A stretch of 64,000 nt of DNA from Vanilla planifolia (GCA_023846275.1 CM043871.1:30906569-30970568); one strand, 5' to 3'; shown: positions 24,420 through 38,650, counted from the stretch's first letter. Notes: generated by a model not told the origin, from the letters alone. Translations and numbers: made by a program.

Positions 24420-26200
24420 ATGAGGTCATTAATATTTTACCCCATTGGGAGTTATCTCCTCAACATGTTCTCCACATCCACAGGATCATATGTCTAGCAG
24501 TGGAAGTGTTGCCCTTCTTCATCCTGGTACCCATCATCGCAGCAAAGCCATCACAAACTAATCAATGGAACAAGTGTCTCTATTGAGTCATTTGGTAGTG
24601 AAAAGTGTACCCATAGATGTTTTGAAGAACTAGGCAACTTTATTGCCATTTTTTGGCCTTCTTGCAAGGAATAAGTCAAGAATTTGGAGAATAGATCCAA
24701 GAATACAAATCAATAGCTGTGCTTCTTCATGCATTTGGAATCCAATCCAAAAAAAATCCATAGAGATCGTTTCACATAGGAACTTGAACACAACAATGTG
24801 TTTAAACCACACAAACCTTACCAAAATAATTTAGCCCTTATTTAGATCATGACCATGTTAAGTTGCCTTCACTCCTATTGACTAAGATTAAATGTCCCTT
24901 TTGGCATGAATTACAAATTCCTTTTAGGCAATAGATAGCACAATTTTTTGGTCGATTGCAAGGTTAAAATATGAATGTATTTTATCATTGTCATAGAACT
25001 TACTATCTACCCTCTTGACTCTCTTAAGAAGTTATCGCTAAGATTGTCAATCATCCCTTTCTTAGCCATGATCATGTCAGCACTAGTCTTTGACACCAAG
25101 ATCATCAGTCGCCTCCTCCATTGTTGTCAATCTCATTGTAATCAAAATTGTTCAAGCCTTTCACTCATTATCACTTGAGGCTGAATTGTATTAATTAGTC
25201 GGATTAATGGAGTTAACTACTTAACCATGGAGTCATAACATAATCCGCGAAATGTGCCTTCATAGTCAATTGGGATATCTTGACTTAGTTAAGACATGGC
25301 ATTCAAACATGATCATATAAATAAGATTACGCTCACTTGACAAAATTTCATTCAACCCATTCTAAACATAACTTAAGAGCAAACAAGAAAGCCTATTAGA
25401 CATGCATTTGGTCCCCCCAAATACTTTATTACTGGATCAAAAAGTTAAAGAGACATCGTTTACTAAATATGACTATGTTTAGTCTACATCTAAAAGCATT
25501 ACAAATGCAAGTGATCCAATTGAAAAGGTCTCCTTCCACTAGAAAGTAAGTGCAAAAACGTTTTACAACCAAATGTACCATCAAGTCTACGTCTTGCACA
25601 CCATGAAGCTTTTTCAATAGCTATGATGTCCCACCCTTACTTGGTATTGATGTCGCTGACTATTTATTGTTTTTACATGTAGGAATTGCCAAAAATGAAC
25701 CAACATGCATAGAATTTGCCAATATTATCCTTGGTGAACACAAAATAATGATCAAAATTGTAAGCTAAACAACAACATTTTGTTTGCATGCACCATTCCA
25801 CCCCATTGTGTAGACATTTGGATAAGGAACAGTCTCAAGGACCAAAAACTTGATTAATGTTCCAACCATAAATGTTGATAATGGTGTTGATTAATCCCTG
25901 ATTGGCCTATATTCGAAAGATGAACAACTCATCTCGCACACTTGACATAGAAATCAAAGTCTCTATATCCTTTGGGATAGCCATCAATGATGAATCATTT
26001 CTTTATCAATGTTATCAAGCATAAAATTGTCCAGTGTTTGTGATGCCTCCAAAATTTTCATCCTTCTTCCACTTAAAGGGCAAGTTCATGGCACATTTTC
26101 AAGCATTTTCATTTGCAAAATCAACAATATTTTAAACATGGTCACAACCTCCTTAATACAATTGTTTTGTAACAAGAAGAGCTGACATTAAAAAGAAACC
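24420..26200 (-). mobile_element. Ty3/gypsy retrotransposon relic (protease and integrase remnants)
   Basis: On the minus strand, 24,830-24,600 reads FKFLCETISMDFFWIGFQMH followed, with a frameshift, by a DLFLARRPKNGNKVA-type stretch. This corresponds to the integrase core start (the SMDF...GLP and HFIPCKK words) of Ty3/gypsy elements. Higher up, at about 25,860-25,640, a YPNVYTMGW-containing stretch resembles the protease-linker region of the same superfamily. Between them I see only weak matches. Heavily decayed; no LTRs found. The integrase assignment is fairly firm, the protease part tentative. Confidence 0.55.
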
Positions 26201-29200
26201 TACATTCTTCTTCTTAATATTGTTTTTGATGAAAAACCCTCTATCCTTTCTAATCATTTTTTATTCTCAATTTCAAATCTTCATGCTTCTATTCAAATAT
26301 ATTGTCATTATATGGCTAGATAAAGATAATCACAGTCAACAAGCAGAAATTCAATCTTCTAGGATTGTCAACTTGAATTGAAGAACAAAAATTGCCCAAA
26401 ATTCAGCTCATATTTTAAATCTAATTAAACCAAGCATGCCAAGCCACAAGCTGAATTTTTTTTATCAAGCTTGATATAAAGTCAATCTAAAGCAAAGCTT
26501 GGCATGACTCAATCTAGGTCTAGATTGGCTGAAAACATATTTTGAAGTAATATAATACACATATGATAATAAATTATATAGATAAACCAATGTATATATT
26601 TATATAGAAATATATTGAAAAAATATATGAAGTTTTTTATCTAGCATAACTTCAAGCAAGAGCACAAGATAGGTCTAGTTCTAAGTCAGCATGACATCAA
26701 TTTAAATTGAGCCACAAGCCAATCTTGAACTATGAATCATCCTTTCAATTTGATTTTAAGGCAAGCCTCAATAACAATCTTAATTTATGACAAAAAGTAA
26801 AACCTAGAGGTGTGTTCGAAGAATACAAACATTTCCAAGATTTTAACCCTAAAAAGATCACCTTTCACCTAAACTCCAAGTCATTTATCTCAATCATTAG
26901 TCATATCACTTTTGTTTCAAGATATACTACTTCCACCACTAGTCTTCCACCTAATCCATACAATAGCATCCAAATAGAACAGTTGTTTTAATCATATCCC
27001 AGAGTTACCTTTTAGTGATAATTTCCTTTAAGGTAGTCATTCTATCTAATGAACACAAAGTGGCTTAACTTCACCAAGGCAAAGACAAACTTATCCTACT
27101 TACCATACAAATAAAAAGAAAAATCTCTAATTGGTCAATCTACACACCAATTTTTTTGTCTCAATCATTCCATCAAAAATAGTGAGCTTGATTATAACTT
27201 ATTTAAAAGGTCCATGTCCTTTCCAATTTACAAGAGCAAAACTAATTACAAAGCCCACATCCTTGATATCTCCTCCCATGAAAACAACTTTAGTCAAGTG
27301 CATATTTTATAACAAAATTTTTGGAAAGGGCATAAACTAGGGCAATTTAATCTTTTTGTTCTGCAATAGCTTGCATGCACAAAAAGGAAATGAGTTTCAT
27401 CTACTCCACAATCATAGTTAAGTTCTTAATCAAAATATTCCTTTAAATTAGCTTCACCACATGTTCCTCGCTGGTTCCCTACTCTTTTGATTCCTTTTAA
27501 TGACTGTGTTGAATTTTCTTTCCTATTTTGGTGATAGTTTATTCATTGGGTGGTGTTCATTATCAGAGTTTGAAACTATAGTAACAATGTCCATAGACAT
27601 GTAAAACTCAACTAAACCTCTTTAGCCTATCCCTTTAACACTAGCTCTCCTATATTTCCCTAATCACACCATAATCTATCCTCTTTGTTACTAACAATAG
27701 GTTAGCTTATCTTCAACTGAAGTCCTCTATTAAATACACTGATCTCTAATATTGTCCCTTCAAGTTATATCATCCACTTTGATAACATCATCAGCAAAAA
27801 ATATCACATTTATATGGTTGCAATTCTAACAACTTAATACCATTCAACATCATTTATAGCAAAAAAAAAGTCCTGTAGAACTTCCATTTAAGATTGAGTG
27901 CAACCCTTTATTATCACGAATATAATAGATGTACAATCCTGTTTAATGTCATTGCAAATTCTTTCCTCATAAGATGATGCATCCAAATTTCTAAACAATG
28001 CAACATTCTAGTAACTTGGTCACCAATTATCATAACCACAACATTGGATTACATAACTTGAATGAGCCATAATTTATTATGTACAATTTCAAATCTTGAA
28101 CATAGCCAAGCAAAATATCATCAGAAAAAAAAATGTATTGAGATACTTTATCCTAAATAAGACTAAGAAGAACATTTGCAACAAATGATAAAAGTTGAAC
28201 TCAATACTCAACCTTGACATGAGTACATTATAATAGAAAAATCTTTCATCAATTTCTTATTTGCGAACGAACATGTAACACTGCCACTGCCCATATTTTT
28301 AAACTTCAACTTTAACCGATCAAATTCCCTTGCTATTTCATAACCCTACAAAAGACTTTTCAAGGTAGCTAGCAACTCTACCACACACCTTTTTTAAATA
28401 CATAAAAAATTCAGCAAAATAATAGATTTCCTTTGATATTCTTCATTAAAATTCTAGAAGGAATAGCATCCATGTTAGAATTCACTTTGATGGAAAAATG
28501 AAATGATTGTGAGATATAACAACATAATTTATTCTCAATATGTTCCCACATAAGGAAAGAAGCATTTAGGAATTTACTTGCAATGATAAGGAAAAAAAAT
28601 CAAAAACAACAAAAAAATTAGATTTTCAAGCATTTTCTCCTCATGATAACTATTTCCATCCAACCAACAAATGGGTGATATTAAAACCTTGAATAGTCTA
28701 CTCAACAATAAGGGCCAGGACATTAACATAACTTCAAAACAAAGCACTGCTTTATCACATATTAAAACTCAAAAATATATGCCAATAATAATATATGTTC
28801 ACCATAATTACTCCATGACTGTAAAAATACAAGCTAAATATATGTCCACATAGCTAGCAATGTCACGAATTTATGTTACACTTTATGTGTATATCCCTAA
28901 AAGAATGCAAATAAAAAATTTGATTGAAAAAAAAAAGACAAGACCAAGCAACTGAGAGGATTAATCTCTGGTTTCAACCTAAATTTTAGACAGCACAAAT
29001 GTTCATCATCTAGGAAGAAAAATACTTAAGCTTATTATTGGTTACCTCTCAAAATGTTAGATAACTCAACCATCTAAGGTATTTTTCTTGTCACCAATAC
29101 TGAGAGGAACACACGATGATTTATCATACATAATATTAACTAATGTCATTCCTAAGAAATTAAGAAACATAACATTTGCCAGAGTCTGCCAAGTTTTTAA

Positions 29201-29690
29201 AATCATTCACCATGCATCTGCTTAGAAAAGAATGTCAAATTAGAAGTACATTTAACTCTAGAGTATATTCAGTTAAATTAGAAGTACAATTAACTCTACA
29301 GTGACACCACTTGAAGTAAAATGAGCTAATATTCTTGTTCCTTGGGGGTTTATATACCACTCTCACTATGTCTCATAAATGCTGAAAGGCTTAACTAACC
29401 ATAATCTCAGCCCACCACAGCAAATAATCTCTGACGAAAAGATTTTAGCTTGCATGTCAGTTCACCTGAACTGGAGCTCCATAAATTCTAGCAATGCAAA
29501 GGAACGCAACTACGCCTATCACCAAGTCCCAGCCATTGCATGCAGCACACTGAGCAACTTTGTTCATCTTGCCCAACATGCAAACTAACTGCTATGGTTT
29601 TTTTCAATTTGCCTATTCTACTCATCCAACAGCTAGAGGAACCAACCCGACATGGAAAGGGAACCCTAACGCCTTTCTCATGAAAAAACA
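26200..29690. other. AT-rich region without a recognised gene
   Basis: Nothing firm here. A minus-strand FFADDVI word at 27,781-27,811 resembles the LINE RT active site (separate entry). The short ORFs at 27,131-27,340, 28,671-28,853 and 29,379-29,588 have no family resemblance. If the GC-rich block at 29.7-30.2 kb is a distal BTAF1 exon, this is part of a large 5' UTR intron. Confidence 0.6.
27740..27835 (-). pseudogene. Possible LINE reverse-transcriptase active-site remnant
   Basis: The minus strand encodes NHINVIFFADDVIKVDD, like the FADD catalytic box of non-LTR reverse transcriptases. Flanks are too decayed to extend the match with confidence. It could be chance, since it is one short motif in AT-rich DNA. 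Confidence 0.3.
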
Positions 29691-30170
29691 ATCACCCGAA
29701 ATATCCCATTTATGAAACGAAGGCTGATCACGGCACCCCGCTAGGCTTGAGCGATGCCGAGGTACGGAAGTCGGAGAGATTTCGTGAGTGGAACTGTCTT
29801 AGAGACGAGAGAAGGGTAGACGGCATGGATACGTATGCACGACGTACCTATTGGTTCAGGAGGTGTAGCCGGCGACTCCGGCGGAATGGCTAAGCGGTGA
29901 GACGGCAAAATATGAGGAGAAAGTTCGATTAGTGAACAGGTCTAGGGCACCGCCCCAAATTGAAAGCAGAAAACGGAATGGTGGGGGTTTTGAAGTAAAC
30001 AGAGGTGAGAGACCCCGTAGCGTGGATTTGGAATTTTGGGGGAAATCGAGCTGGAAGAACGGGTCGTGTCCTCGCGAGATCTGACTCTTATGAGGATAAC
30101 CCAAAGTGCAACCCGATTACCTGTTAACCTATTGGGCTAATCTTATTGTGCTCGGTCTAAAGGCGGTTCC
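29690..30170 (-). promoter_or_regulatory. GC/CpG-rich block: candidate distal first exon/promoter of BTAF1
   Basis: About 480 bp far richer in G, C and CpG than anything within many kilobases. On the minus strand a good donor, CCAATAG/GTACGT, ends a candidate exon at about 29,848. An open frame (30,104-29,856) precedes it but has no family resemblance and would not join the BTAF1 start in any obvious way, so a non-coding 5' exon is the simpler reading. It marks the boundary between genic introns on the left and retrotransposon-dominated DNA on the right. It could equally be the end of an unrelated gene or an insertion. Confidence 0.4.
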
Positions 30171-31617
30171 GAATTTCTTCAAGTTAAATCATTATTGTGT
30201 GCCAATGTCACCTATAGTAAGGATGAATTTGACAAATCAGTCAAACTTTATTTTTTAAGTAAACTTATTCAAAAACCACTTTTGAAAAAAAAATATAAAT
30301 AAAACCTTTTTCTATTCAGATAAATCATCTTTTTAAATAATTTTATAAAATATTAATTTTAATATTCTATGTCAAACAAATCGAGACAAACTAGAACATG
30401 TTATGTACAATTATCACTCTTTCTTTAACAAGAAAAAATAATATATTAAAAAAATCATAATTTAGAATACTTTTATTTTTTGCATAGTTAGGACAAAAAT
30501 AATAAATTTTTTCTTTAATTAGATTTTATTTTTCTTCTTTCAAATATCATATTTTTTGTCTTATACATATCTTGATAGAGAAAGAGAGGATCATTTTTAT
30601 AAAATCTTTTTTGATATTTTCTTTTATTCCTCTCACACCCATTGTGACTAAACTTTTTCTTTGCTTTTATAAGGTTGTTGATATATACAACAACTTTTTT
30701 TAAAATTTATTAGGCATGTAACTCAAGCTTGTAGGTAGGTATTTATTTTGCAGTGTTAATGTTTTGAACGACATGTGAGACCACCCTTAACATAAGGCTA
30801 ACATATCATCAAACTTATATGAGGGAATGATGAACTCTTTTTAGGAATAATTTATAGCTCATTATTGTGTTTACTATCTAAATAAGACTCAATTGTTCAA
30901 AATCAAGGACAAGAGAATCATGATATTACACAATGATTTTCAACTAGATAAGATGTGTCCTTCTCAAAGAACCTCGTATAAGCCTTTGGACCTCTCGTGA
31001 TTGGCAACCATTACTCTTCTCTTTACTCCACGATACTTGTATTTCTTAAACATCTCCTTTTGATGTTTATTTTAATTGTATAGATCTTGAAGGCCAGCCT
31101 AAAATAAAGAGAAAGAGAGACAGAGAGAGAGTGGAATTTTTTCTATTATCATTTTCTTATGATTCTTCAATAGTCTTGTTTTTTATTAAAAAATTTTTTT
31201 AAGTGTTTTATTTTTCATGGCTTCATTTTTTTCATGCATTTTTTCCTCCTCCAGAGTCTTTTAGCCTCCAAGATTATGTAGTAAATCACCATCTAAAGGA
31301 TTAGGTCATTTATCTTACAAATTTTTTAAAGGTATAAATCCATACATTAAAATTCTATAGACATTATTTCAAGTACTAGAAAATCAATAAAGATTCATGT
31401 GCACACTAGCTTCTCTCATATTAATTGAGTTTTTTCCTAATCATGATGATCAACGTAGCTAACCTTGTAATCTTGAATTAATCCTTTTAAGTGTAGATGT
31501 TATAACTAGTGCAATACCATACCAACATGATATGTGCAATATTTAGGATGGTTAGGAAGTAAGTTAAAGTATTAATACCCTTCCTTGTATTAAACAACTT
31601 TCTATATTTTTTATCTT
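30171..31617. other. AT-rich intergenic DNA, nothing recognised
   Basis: Poly-T and poly-A tracts and a short GA-rich patch near 31,111-31,133. No coding frame, RNA gene or transposon domain seen on either strand. Confidence 0.7.
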
Positions 31618-32815
31618 GTTACATAGGAGCATCTAACATCAGTTTACAAACATACACCAGCTGGCGTCGCACCAATTCCATAAGTCTATCAGTGTAAAAT
31701 TTCCAAAAATTCTTAAATTTAAGTTTTTTGGCTATTTTTGTTGCCTTCCACCTTCTACTGTCTGCCATTGCCTGTCGTCTTCAATGGTCGTTGTCATTGC
31801 CTTTACCTACAGGCATGTCCCAAACTAACTTACGTGGCTCGACTGACCTGTAATGAATCGGGAACCTGGCGGAAGATTCATTCAACCCTCGCTGAGTTAT
31901 CACCCACGATGAGTGTCTATCCCCTTCGACTTGCATCGACCTAGACCAACTCACTCGCCCAAGCTGACTGATACAGTTCCACCCAACCTGAGCCTACCAA
32001 AAAATCATATTGATAGCTTCATCTATGCCGCCTGCACGACCGTTTCATAATTTTTCATTTTGTTGCTCACAGTTATTGCCACACAAAACACACAATTAGT
32101 TTGGAAATAACTAACATCAATTAAGTTTGTCATTTTTTTAATTTTTTTAAAACACTGATGAACTTTTGAAGTCACTATAAATAAGAACATTCATAATGAG
32201 AAAGATGAAAAAAATTTGAAATAAAAATTTATTTATTTTTTATGCTTCCAAATTTGTAAACAAAGTATGTTCACCCAACTCTAACTTAAGAGATTCTAAT
32301 TTTTCTTATGAAAGACAATGATCGAATGTGAGAAATCTTCTATTAGGAGAGCTGACAACTAATTCCCTTGTAAGAGATAAGGTCGAAGGTGAGAATTCTT
32401 CAACTAAAAGAGCTAGTAACAAAAAAAACTCTTGCTTTTGTTAACACCCACATCACATCAAGAAGGTATACTTTTTCAATAATTTATATTTTTAGGTAGT
32501 AATCTAAAAATAGAGTTATTCTATTCTATTAATATACTTAACATAAAGTTTGTCTTAAATTTTTATTTTATGTGTGAAATTAGATGTGACAAAAACTATT
32601 TTAGAGGATTTTATATTTAATATTTAAGGTGTTGTCGCCTACTCAACTTAATAATCCATACCATAATTTTAGAATGTAAATCTTTGAATAATTATAAAAT
32701 ATTATGTATGCCACTTAACCCTAATTAGTTCATAATAAATTTTCATATTTTCTAATAATTTTGTAGGCTCCAAATTAGACCCTAGAAGTTTAAATTAATT
32801 TTGCATCACCTCTTA
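31618..32815 (+). repeat. Retrotransposon-like direct repeat, copy R1
   Basis: Matches 38,733-40,110 (R2) over its whole length in the same orientation. It starts with a GGAGCATCTAACATCAG stretch resembling the segment after a tRNA-Met primer site, then a GC-richer codon-like part (31,740-32,030), then an LTR-like part with AATAAGAACATTC and an AATAAAAATTT signal (about 32,170-32,235). The GC-richer part has a 68-codon ORF (31,738-31,944) with no match in R2, where the frame is broken. Probably derived from a non-autonomous or decayed copia-type element. Confidence 0.6.
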
Positions 32816-33849
32816 TATTGTCATCCCAATGTCCTAATGAATTTAGGCCCCAAGTGTGGCAACCTTAGTTGTTTCATTGTCCATCCAAGTTTTGACACCT
32901 CCTTTAGCTCTTAACAGCCTTTTATCTTTGACTCAAGCTACATCTCATGTTCATTTTATGTCAACTTATGTAAGATATACAAAGGAAGAAGAGGTCAAGT
33001 TTGAATGGCATCGAGTTATATTTCCTCCAATAGCTACCTCTATGTGACATCATCCCACTAAATTTTCTCTTACTCTCCTTGGAGATTTCCTAAACAAAAA
33101 TGTTTAAAATTTGGCCTTATTCTATGACAACTTTACATGTAAAAGAAAATTATGATATTTATGTTCAGGATTTGACACAAGTATATGGTGTTAAACATCA
33201 TTAAGTGTTGGAGTTTTCTCAATTTTCTTAGGGGTCTAACCCTTGAGCTATTCCACAAGTTACCTTTTAGCTCCATCACCTCTTTTATTGAGTTATCAAT
33301 ATATTTCAAGTAGATTTTTGTTGTAGAAAATGCCTAAGAAGGCTCATCGATTGTATGTTCATTATCAAATATAATAAGGATATCTAATAATACTTGATGC
33401 AGTTCAATAATGAGTTGAATCAAGTTAAGCTTGATTATGAGGAGGTTATGCCCTCAATGGAGGCCTCTAAAAGAATAGTTATCCCACAAGAATGAGGGGA
33501 CATGAATATTTCTAATTTTAATTATTTAACATACTTCAAAAATAAAAGTATAAATTAATCAAAGTTTCAATTTAATTATCAAAAAAATAACTTACATCTC
33601 TCTAATGTAATAATTACTCTTTCAATTGATATTAAAGCAAGATTGAATATAAGAGAAATAATTCTCTATAAAATGGCATTATGTCTCATAATCTAATTAA
33701 AGAATTTGTTTAATTAGGCAATGGTACCTCCTCTCATCATCTCTCACTCTTTAAAAGGAATATTATTAATATTTGAAAATTTGTATAAAATTGTTTTCTC
33801 GAGTTTGTCAATTTTGATATTTGAAATGTCATAGAATAATTAATTCCCA
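32816..33849. other. Unassigned AT-rich DNA, possibly retrotransposon internal sequence
   Basis: A 63-codon ORF at 32,856-33,047 and scattered coding-like words, but no domain I can name. It lies between repeat R1 and a plus-strand copia gag relic, so it is probably decayed element interior. Confidence 0.4.
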
Positions 33850-34690
33850 TGAAAATAATGAAATGGTTAGAAAACCCATTAATGAACTATATAGTGAAGA
33901 AAACATATGGTATAACAAAGTGCCAAAGCCATAAATATTTTGTATTATGGCCTTTTAGCCATTGAGTATAATAGAATCATTTAATTTAAAATTTGCTTAT
34001 AAAATCAATTCCAAGTACATCTCAAGTTAAGAAAAATAAACTCAACATACCTCTTTATGATTATGAGTTATTTAGAAGGATTCTATTGAATTGACCAAAT
34101 TTATGAATTCTTGTTTTATCAATGTTACTAATATGTTAGCTATTATTGAAAAGGTATTTTTCTACTGATAAATAAGGATGCAAGAACCCTAGAGTACTAC
34201 CAAATGAGAATGATACAATTATTACAATAAATAAAACAAGCAGAGTATGTGTAAAGCTCTCCATTAATAAGCTCATGGGGGATTTAGCGAAAAATGAGAA
34301 GGAGGTTGCTTGACACAAGAAGGAAGAGAACATTGCTGAAAAACTAAGGAGCAAGAAAAAGGATGAGACCATTGACTTAAGAGTTGAGTCATCCTTAAAG
34401 TTGGCACATTTAGATATGTTGAGTTAGCTCTAATTTCACATGTTTCATCTATACTATTCAAACATCATAGAGAAGGTAAAGTAAAATCAACTGATAGGAG
34501 AACAAGCCATAAACTTAAGACCAAAGAAGAAATTATTTTGTATGAATGTATAAAAGCCAAGGTAAATTCATCCTAATTACCTCAAGTTACTTGAAAAGAT
34601 TGAGAAGTTTAAAAATTTTAAGAAGAAGAAAACCATAAAGGCAAGTTATAGTGATTCATATTAATCCATCTCAAGTGAAGATTATAAGAA
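33850..34690 (+). pseudogene. Ty1/copia gag relic (plus strand)
   Basis: The plus-strand frame at 34,262-34,312 reads LINKLMGDLAKNEKEVA and is followed by a Lys/Glu-rich stretch (EENIAEKLRSKKKDETIDLR). This is the same arrangement as the gag relics at 41.9 and 47.4 kb (MDELLGDLMTNEMKMEK). A degenerate zinc-knuckle region (EEIILYECIKAK) follows at about 34,525. The relic ends abruptly at the LTR-like repeat beginning about 34,694. Stops interrupt it throughout. Confidence 0.5.
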
Positions 34691-34693
34691 TCG

Positions 34694-35797
34694 TTGAGCA
34701 ACAAGAGGGGGAAGGGTGAATTATAATTTTTGAAGAAAACTTGTAATTAGTTTTTAAACCTTTGTGTTGTAATAATATAATAGAAATACACTTAATTTTT
34801 TTTGGATGATTTGATCTAAATTTAGATCTATATTTACCCTAACTTAAAACTAGTGTTACTCTATTAAATATATTTAATCAAATAATTGATAAGTGGATAC
34901 CCGTACAAAAATGTAAAGGTGAATAAAAACTTAACAACTGAAGTACAAACATCTCTTAGATCAATGTATGAAATCTCATCTTTTTTTGAAGTGTTATAAA
35001 GACATTTATAATGGAGAAATACTCAATAAGCTTCTTAAAGAAACACTAATGGTTTTTTAATGACTCTTTTTTATCATTAAATGACCTGGTAATGTAATGC
35101 ATAAAACTTTTTGATGATTCTTTCCCTTAGTGTTGTTAGTTCTTACAAATGATTCTATTATATAATATGTATATATTATATTATATGAAATTCTCTAATT
35201 TAATTGATTCAATACTTAATCACTTGTTAAGGCATGGTGGTACATGTACAAAGAGACAAATCGCATAGTACAAAATTCGCTAGTATTTCATTCACTTAGG
35301 TTATTACGTTCTGTAAATAATAACACAATATGATAATTATGTATCAAACTATACAAACTTTTGAGTTATCATTTTACTTAAAAAGATTAATTTACTGAAT
35401 GACTGTATAATGTGATAATATATGTCATACTATACAAATGCTTTTTGTTATTTTATTTACTTGGGTTACTCAACTTTTATAAATATTGTACTTGTACAAT
35501 GCACATTGTACAAAAGTCTCTATTTGTGCTATCAATTAATACAATTGCCTTGAAACTTAGTCGTAATATATTATAACAGGTGTTATCTTACAATCAACTT
35601 GAACATACTAAATAGGACGATGATTGCACACTATGATCAACTATCCTATGCATTCAATGGCTTATTCGAACTGTATGATAATAATATCTTATTGTACGAT
35701 TAATACAATTTATATAATGTTCAAACTCACTTTGTTCTCATTTTTTAATTTCTACTTATTTAAGCTAAAGGGATGATGTGGTGCCCAAACTTAACCA
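34694..35797 (-). repeat. LTR family 1, lower copy (shorter)
   Basis: Direct match to 42,492-44,543. Both share the right-hand edge on plus (GAATT(A/G)TAATTTTT...AATAATATAATAGAAATA near 34,720-34,790 and 42,525-42,600) and the left-hand edge (TTTAGCTTAAAGGGATGAT-like at about 35,760 and 44,510). The upper copy abuts a minus-strand primer site, so the LTR is read on minus, starting TGGTTAAG at 35,797. The lower copy lacks several hundred internal bases present in the upper copy. Confidence 0.65.
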
Positions 35798-38650
35798 TTT
35801 TAGATTTGATGTCACATCACTTTTTTTTTTATTTTTTTCAAAATCATTTCAATTTTACATAAATACAACCAATTTAAATCTTCTCCAATCTCTTTTACAT
35901 GTTGAGAACTTGAAAATATTTTTAAGTCATAGTGAAGCAAATAAAAAACCTTGATAATAAAATCAAGTTTTTATACAATACTTGATCATTCACAAGATTT
36001 CACAAATCTTTACAAAAAACAAGTGTCATACAATACAATGCAAATGTAATAGAAACATATGCATATCTATCTACTCAAATGAATAAAATTTTATCACAAC
36101 AACTACATAATTGAAACAAAAGTAAAATATCCTCTATATCAATCCAACAAGATGCACTTTCTTACTACACCCTAGTAGCCTTATGATGACCCTTGTTTTG
36201 ACCCAAAAGTGTTAGGCCAGAATAGGTTAAATAAGCAATCAATAGTTTCGTGATAAAAAAACTATTATTCATACATAAAGCATTACAATTTTGGTCATCT
36301 TATGTTGGGGCATTTACAATTAATACAATTAAAAATAGCATGAGAATAAATAATGTAAAATAAAAACCAATTTACATGTATATGATTTTTAATTCTTTTA
36401 TCTTTTTATCTTCTTTACGAATTAGCTTAGGGCAAAGTTATTTTTTAATAGATTGAGTATGTTTAGCGACATTTCATTTTAATATAAACAACTCATACGA
36501 ATGGTTGCTCAGGCTTCTCTCTAAAATTGTCATTTCAAAATATTAGTCATCCTTAATACATCATTTTTCTTATGACTTTTATTCTATCCCCTCTTTTAAT
36601 ATTCTTGTCTTTTCAAAATTTATTTTTATCACAATTAGCATTATATGTACTTTTTTTCTTGTTTTTTTTTCTTTTCTTGACCATTATAATAAATAGCATG
36701 GTTCAATAAAGCATATAAAGAAAATATCATGCTTAAGCAAGTCATGTAACATCAACATGGTAATAAAATCATTACAAATGAAATGAATCATGCATCCTCA
36801 AATTTACCATTTTAGATGAACTCTTAAGCACTCTACACTCCTAATAAATATTAAACATCAAATACATACGCATACATATAAGCTTTTCTACCTAATTTAT
36901 TTCTAGTAATGCTCGCATCATGGATCAAATTGTTAATTGTCCACTTTTCTTTTCCTCTTCTTAGTGCTACAATAGTGCCAACCCTAAGTTCTCTTCTTAG
37001 TTTACCTTTGCCTCTTGCTAAATTCTTTCTGAATTCCTTCTCAACTCTTAGAAGCACCTTGTTTCTTTCTTCTAATCACTCTAAGACACTTTGCATAAGC
37101 AAAACTACTTAGATTTTACCAACAATATATTTCCAAGATTGACCTTCCTTTCTTTTATATGCAAGCAATCTTGACCCTTCATTTTCTTCCAACAACTGTG
37201 ACTTGCCATTTGAATGCCTCCTCACTTTCTTATCTTCTAAATTCTAATGATTTACCATAAACTCTCCTCAATTTTAATTCACTCAATCATTCCTCATTTT
37301 TTAAGAATTTTTTGTTATATAACTTCATATTATATGATAACTTTTCTTTGTAATTTACGAAAAGGCATATCTTTCTTTATCCACTATGGATCATACTTAA
37401 TCGATGTCTTTAATCATTCTTGTATGTTCCACTCTAATGTAGTCAATTTTGATATTCTCAATGCATCGTACTATGTGATGTCTGTTATCATATTTGTACA
37501 ATCTATAGTCTTTCTTACTTGAAATCTTTAGTCATATCCAAGTTATGAGTACTCTGGAGTTGTCCTTCAACTCACGAAGGTTGCTCAATTATAGCTAAAG
37601 TAAGCTGATCTTGAAGTGCCTTCATCTTATCATCACTCTTAGAGAATCAAGAGCAAAATTTTAAATTCTTTTCAAGATTCCATCCTTTAATAGACATGGA
37701 ATATAATCAATTTCAATAGCTTTGGTGTTGCACTTGAAATTGAGTATGGATGCCTTGATATACCCATAACTTAAGTTCATTTTCTTTTTATATGTTGAGC
37801 TCTTTAGCACAATTATTTTCTTCTTTAATTTATAGAATTTTTAACCTAAATTAAAAGTTTCTCCTTTAAGAAAGTAATATGTCTCCATAGATATCCTAAG
37901 ATTGTTGCACTGCCTTTCACCCTTAGGCATTACAATGTTTCTAAGGAAGTTTTGTATAAAATAGTCCTTCTGAACTGAATTTCTTAATCCATGAGTATGT
38001 ATTCTGAAAGGAGTTTGAAAAATAGTTTGATTTAACTCTTCTTAATTAGAAACACTTCTCTCACAATTAGGCTATAATGATTTCCTAGATACAAGAATGT
38101 TGAAGAAAATATCACCTTTTGTGATCTCAACCTTAGTTTTTTAAAGATAGGAGGTGACAACACTATAATTTTCATTAATCTCCAAATTACAATTGAAGTG
38201 CTTCAATATTTTAATAGTAAAGGCACTTATAATATCTCTTCCAAACTTATTCTAACAAGTAAGAAAATTACAAGATCATCATAATTTTATTCAAGCTCTA
38301 ATGAGACAAGTTTTTTGACATCTATAATTAAAAGCCCTTTATCAATTCATATGCTTCTACATTAATTTTATATCTAAATGAACGTCATGAAACTCATAAT
38401 CAAAGGATACATGATACCAGTTTGTTCTAAGACACATACTCATTTTTACTCACTTTCTTCCTTAATGCACAAACTAAGTCATAGCAATGTTTCACATACT
38501 TGGGATATTAAGACATTTTAAAACAAAAAATGTGTAGTAATATTCCAACTTTGAGTATACAAAGCTCCAAAATAATCTTATTACCTCAATTACACAAAAT
38601 CAGGTTGATAGAAAATATGAATTCCACTACTTTGTAGAACATTTTACACA
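35798..38650. other. Unassigned DNA, probably interior of a decayed retrotransposon
   Basis: No domain is recognised on either strand. The 91-codon plus ORF at 37,247-37,522 and the overlapping ORFs at 36,851-37,112 translate to low-complexity or hydrophobic sequence. The position between LTR family 1 copies suggests element interior, but pol motifs (RT, integrase) were not found. Confidence 0.45.

Noticed and set aside
29856-30104. 82-codon ORF as the BTAF1 N-terminus
   Set aside because: The true start is the 49-bp exon at 20,480-20,528, which joins exon 2 in phase and gives the expected family sequence.
37247-37522. 91-codon plus ORF as a membrane protein gene
   Set aside because: A hydrophobic run encoded by T-rich DNA, with no signal of selection or family match, in transposon-dominated sequence.
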